From a virus, in the IMG/VR virus record IMGVR_UViG_3300050010_000483, positions 20,592 through 84,591 of that record: a DNA stretch of 64,000 nt; one strand, given 5' to 3'. The notes beneath the pieces are model-generated. The model searched no databases. It was not told the origin of the DNA and was given only the letters and a program-made list of their open reading frames with translations. The position numbers and the translations under genes are program-made. This document shows, piece after piece, positions 61,773 to 64,000 of this stretch. Every line of letters starts with the position of its first letter. Within the stretch, counting starts at the first letter, position 1.

Positions 61773-62910
61773 TTATGTCAGAGCTTACCATACGTTTGGC
61801 CAGTTCGTCAAGAGAAATTTTTGGCTTCCAACCCAAATCCTTTTGGGCCGCAGATGAATTACCAAGTAGTAATTCTACTTCATTTGGACGATAAAATTTT
61901 GGATTAACCCGAACGAGTATTAGGTACCTGCCATTTGGCTGAACTTGGGCAAAAACGTCTTTTTGAGGGTCGTATGGAGCGGAGCCACACAAAACATGAC
62001 CATTAATCCAAGAACCTTCAATTCCAGCGTGTTTAAAAGCAAGTTCAACAAATTCTCGGATGGTATGAGTTTCACCAGAGGCAAGAACATATTCTTTAAT
62101 GTTTTTTGCTAGATCATAATACATTGTTTGTATTCCGTCAAATTCACCAATCCAATGTAAATCTTTGTTGAATTTTTCCTGATTAAGCATTCTCCAAACA
62201 CCATCAATGAAATCCTCAGCATGACTCCAATCACGGCGGGTATCAAGATTTCCAAGTTCAAGAGGTTCAAAAGACTGTTTATTATCAAGAGCCTCTTTGA
62301 TACGAGCTACCCCTTGAGTAATCTTTCGAGTAACAAATTCAGGTCCACGACGTTCTGATTCGTGGTTAAAAAGAAGCCCTTGAATGGCATACAAATTGTA
62401 TGATTCTCGATACACCTTTACGAGAAAGTGGGCAGACGCTTTTGCGGCTCCATAAGGTGATCTTGGACGAAAAGGATGTTTTTCATCCTGTGGAGAATAT
62501 ATTACATCCCCAAATTGTTCGCTACTACCAGCATTGTAGAAACGACATAACGGTTGATATTTACGAATCGCCTCCAAGCATTTCAAAACACCAACCGCAC
62601 CAGCCATAAATGTTTCTTCTGGAATTTTCCAACTAATACCAACGAAAGATTGGGCAGCAAAATTAATAAAATAATCAGGTTTGATTTCTTGAATAATTGT
62701 ATCAATTGAGCCTCCGTCGCCCAAATCTCCAAATACCACATTAAAATTTGGATTAGTTAGAAGATGATTGTAATTCTTGGTATGAAGATTTGATGTGCGG
62801 CGTACCATCCCAAAAACTTGGTGTCCCAAGTTTAAGCAATATTCAGCCATATACGAGCCATCCTGGCCCGTTAATCCCGTCACAATGATCTTTTTTTTCT
62901 CAGTTCCCAT
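61744..62910 (-). CDS. gmd: GDP-mannose 4,6-dehydratase
   Basis: 388 residues, an extended short-chain dehydrogenase/reductase. The NAD(P)-binding motif is GLTGQDG (G12, G15, G18), the catalytic residues are S130/E131 in 'NAGSSEQFG' and Y153-x3-K157 in 'SPYGAAK', and the typical 'NHESERRGPEFVTRKI' and 'FYRPNEVELLLGNSSAAQKDLGW' segments follow. It makes GDP-4-keto-6-deoxymannose, the precursor of fucose, rhamnose and perosamine-type sugars, in the host cytoplasm. Later enzymes of those routes are not in this window. Length is slightly above the usual 340-375. The only nucleotide-sugar enzyme here; the GTs at 36-39 kb and the methyltransferase next to it may use its product. Confidence 0.93.
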   Translation of the reverse strand: MGTEKKKIIVTGLTGQDGSYMAEYCLNLGHQVFGMVRRTSNLHTKNYNHLLTNPNFNVVFGDLGDGGSIDTIIQEIKPDYFINFAAQSFVGISWKIPEETFMAGAVGVLKCLEAIRKYQPLCRFYNAGSSEQFGDVIYSPQDEKHPFRPRSPYGAAKASAHFLVKVYRESYNLYAIQGLLFNHESERRGPEFVTRKITQGVARIKEALDNKQSFEPLELGNLDTRRDWSHAEDFIDGVWRMLNQEKFNKDLHWIGEFDGIQTMYYDLAKNIKEYVLASGETHTIREFVELAFKHAGIEGSWINGHVLCGSAPYDPQKDVFAQVQPNGRYLILVRVNPKFYRPNEVELLLGNSSAAQKDLGWKPKISLDELAKRMVSSDINERANQKRA

Positions 62911-62992
62911 GTTTATAATACAGGAATAAAGTCAATATAGTATGATTTATTTGGCACAAAAAATCCATATGTTTCTGGATTTGAAATAATAT

Positions 62993-63649
62993 TTAGAAAT
63001 TGATTAAACCACCACTGAATAAACACTGCATGGCTGTATTTGACGCCGCTTTGTATTGAGTAGCGTACTCTTGATTGAAATTACCAGTAATCACTTGACC
63101 AGTAACACATGGACCAGGGCTTTTGGCCGTATCAAAATAGAATGAAGTGCTGGCAATGAAACTTTGTTTCCATTCCCAATTATTCAAAACGTATGATTCA
63201 AATTCGTTGACAGTGAGACGAACATCTTCATAAATTGAAGACGCCATCATACTGATGGCGCGATCATAATCACGCGAGTGGTCTTCTGGATACACCAGTC
63301 CCAAATGGCCATTAATTGAGATGGAGGTAAAGTCAATGATGTCAGGTAATTTCTCTTTTTTATCAATCTTATCATTAATCTTGTCAATGGCAGTTTGAAT
63401 ACTGGATTGAAATTCAGTAACCTGCTTAAGCAATTTCTGTTGTTTCTCGGCAACCTTTGCTTTTGCCACTTCCCAATAACCAATAATTGCGTGGGCTAAG
63501 ACAACATCATGCTTGGCTTTATTTTCAATCAAAGCCTCAAGCAGCTTTGATTTATTCATAACAACTTCATTCATATTGGCAATTGGAGATTCTCCTACGT
63601 CAAAAATTTTGGAGGGTTTTATAGCAGGTATTTTTTTTATCATAGTCAT
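62993..63649 (-). CDS. Unrecognised protein, 218 residues
   Basis: The N-terminal half (about 30-100) is helical and charged ('AKVAEKQQKLLKQVTEFQSSIQTAIDKINDKIDKKEKL'), possibly a coiled coil; the second half ends in Gly/Ala/Asn-rich sequence with 'GNFNQEYATQYKAASNTAMQC'. A basic N-terminal segment follows MTMIKK. No domain is recognised. It is separated by 82 bases from the Gmd gene, which contain no clear signal beyond AT-rich sequence. Confidence 0.5.
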   Translation of the reverse strand: MTMIKKIPAIKPSKIFDVGESPIANMNEVVMNKSKLLEALIENKAKHDVVLAHAIIGYWEVAKAKVAEKQQKLLKQVTEFQSSIQTAIDKINDKIDKKEKLPDIIDFTSISINGHLGLVYPEDHSRDYDRAISMMASSIYEDVRLTVNEFESYVLNNWEWKQSFIASTSFYFDTAKSPGPCVTGQVITGNFNQEYATQYKAASNTAMQCLFSGGLINF

Positions 63650-63676
63650 AATAGTTATGATTGTGTTTTTGAGTTT

Positions 63677-64000
63677 TTATTCAATAAAATTAAAATCTAT
63701 AGTAAAATCTGATCCTCTTATTGCATTTGGATAATCCAATCCTTGAATTGGATATTTTCTATGTAAAGGAGTTTTTTTGTCTATTAAATTATTATTTAAT
63801 AACGTAATTTCTAGGATTTCTGGGCAAGAAAAATCTTTATATTGAAACATACATCCACAATTATTTGCGTGAACATGAGTAATAGTAAAATAAGATTGTA
63901 AATTACTAATTATATCAACAAATTGACGATAATATACCTTAATATTATGAATTTCTAACACAATAGCACTCAACGTTTTAAAATGTGATATTGGATAATA
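63677..64000 (-). CDS. C-terminal part of a FkbM-like methyltransferase (partial)
   Basis: The frame is open to the right edge of the window, so only the C-terminal 108 residues are present; the internal TTG at 63973 is not a credible start because the reading frame continues upstream. The segment 'YFTITHVHANNCGCMF...PEILEITLLNNNLI' and the end 'YPIQGLDYPN' fit the C-terminal portion of FkbM-type SAM-dependent methyltransferases, often found with sugar genes. It may methylate a sugar. Only this end is visible, so the binding site cannot be checked. Confidence 0.5.
   Translation of the reverse strand, partial: YYPISHFKTLSAIVLEIHNIKVYYRQFVDIISNLQSYFTITHVHANNCGCMFQYKDFSCPEILEITLLNNNLIDKKTPLHRKYPIQGLDYPNAIRGSDFTIDFNFIE

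Noticed and set aside
62911-62992. σ70 promoter before the Gmd gene
   Set aside because: TTGACT and TATTAT are present but only about nine bases apart; spacing does not fit.
63677-63973. Complete 98-residue gene starting at TTG 63973
   Set aside because: The frame is open upstream to the window edge and the sequence is a C-terminal domain fragment, so the TTG is internal.

Overview
The window reads as part of the genome of a large tailed double-stranded DNA phage (or prophage-like virus) with a long tail and its own replisome. The evidence is an HK97-type major capsid protein, a TP901-type tape measure protein of 3040 residues, a run of very large virion proteins, and DNA polymerase III alpha, DnaB, primase and RecA-like genes. 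The DNA is AT-rich by eye, coding density is very high, no gene-free stretch exceeds about 100 bases, and I saw no tRNA, rRNA, integrase or CRISPR array. The host cannot be named from this sequence. Shine-Dalgarno sites are patchy: some genes have AGGA/GGAGG-like sites, many have none.

Layout. (1) 1-12.6 kb, plus strand: end of an unknown gene, a putative head decoration protein, the major capsid protein, a small fibre-like cassette between two near-identical terminators, three repeat-rich fibre/appendage proteins, then a tightly coupled head-tail connector/neck set and a probable tail tube protein closed by a strong terminator. (2) 12.6-35.4 kb, plus strand: three probable tail-assembly proteins, the giant tape measure gene and six distal-tail/baseplate-like proteins. 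(3) 35.4-40.0 kb, minus strand: a possible single-strand annealing protein, a glycosyltransferase pair in which one GT9 domain is divided between two genes, and a possible ssDNA-binding protein. (4) 40.0-49.6 kb, plus strand: two unrecognised 1.6-thousand-residue proteins, probably virion components. (5) 49.6-64 kb, minus strand: the replication/recombination operon (polymerase III alpha in two pieces with a DnaQ-type exonuclease and a YopX-like gene between them, RecB/Cas4-like nuclease, primase, DnaB with an intein, a small nuclease, RecA with an intein), followed upstream by GDP-mannose 4,6-dehydratase and the C-terminal end of a probable FkbM-like methyltransferase.

How the parts fit: the minus-strand operon would supply replication and recombination, the plus-strand genes the virion, and the sugar genes (Gmd, GT4/GT9, possible methyltransferase) may decorate a virion protein, the phage DNA or the host surface. 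The most unusual features are two inteins, each with an Ala first residue and a Trp/Cys/Thr set matching class 3 inteins, both sitting in the P-loop of a replication ATPase; the two-piece polymerase with a degenerate PHP domain; the divided heptosyltransferase domain; and a recurrent GTGTAAT element before gene starts, with several genes apparently starting at or next to the transcription start.
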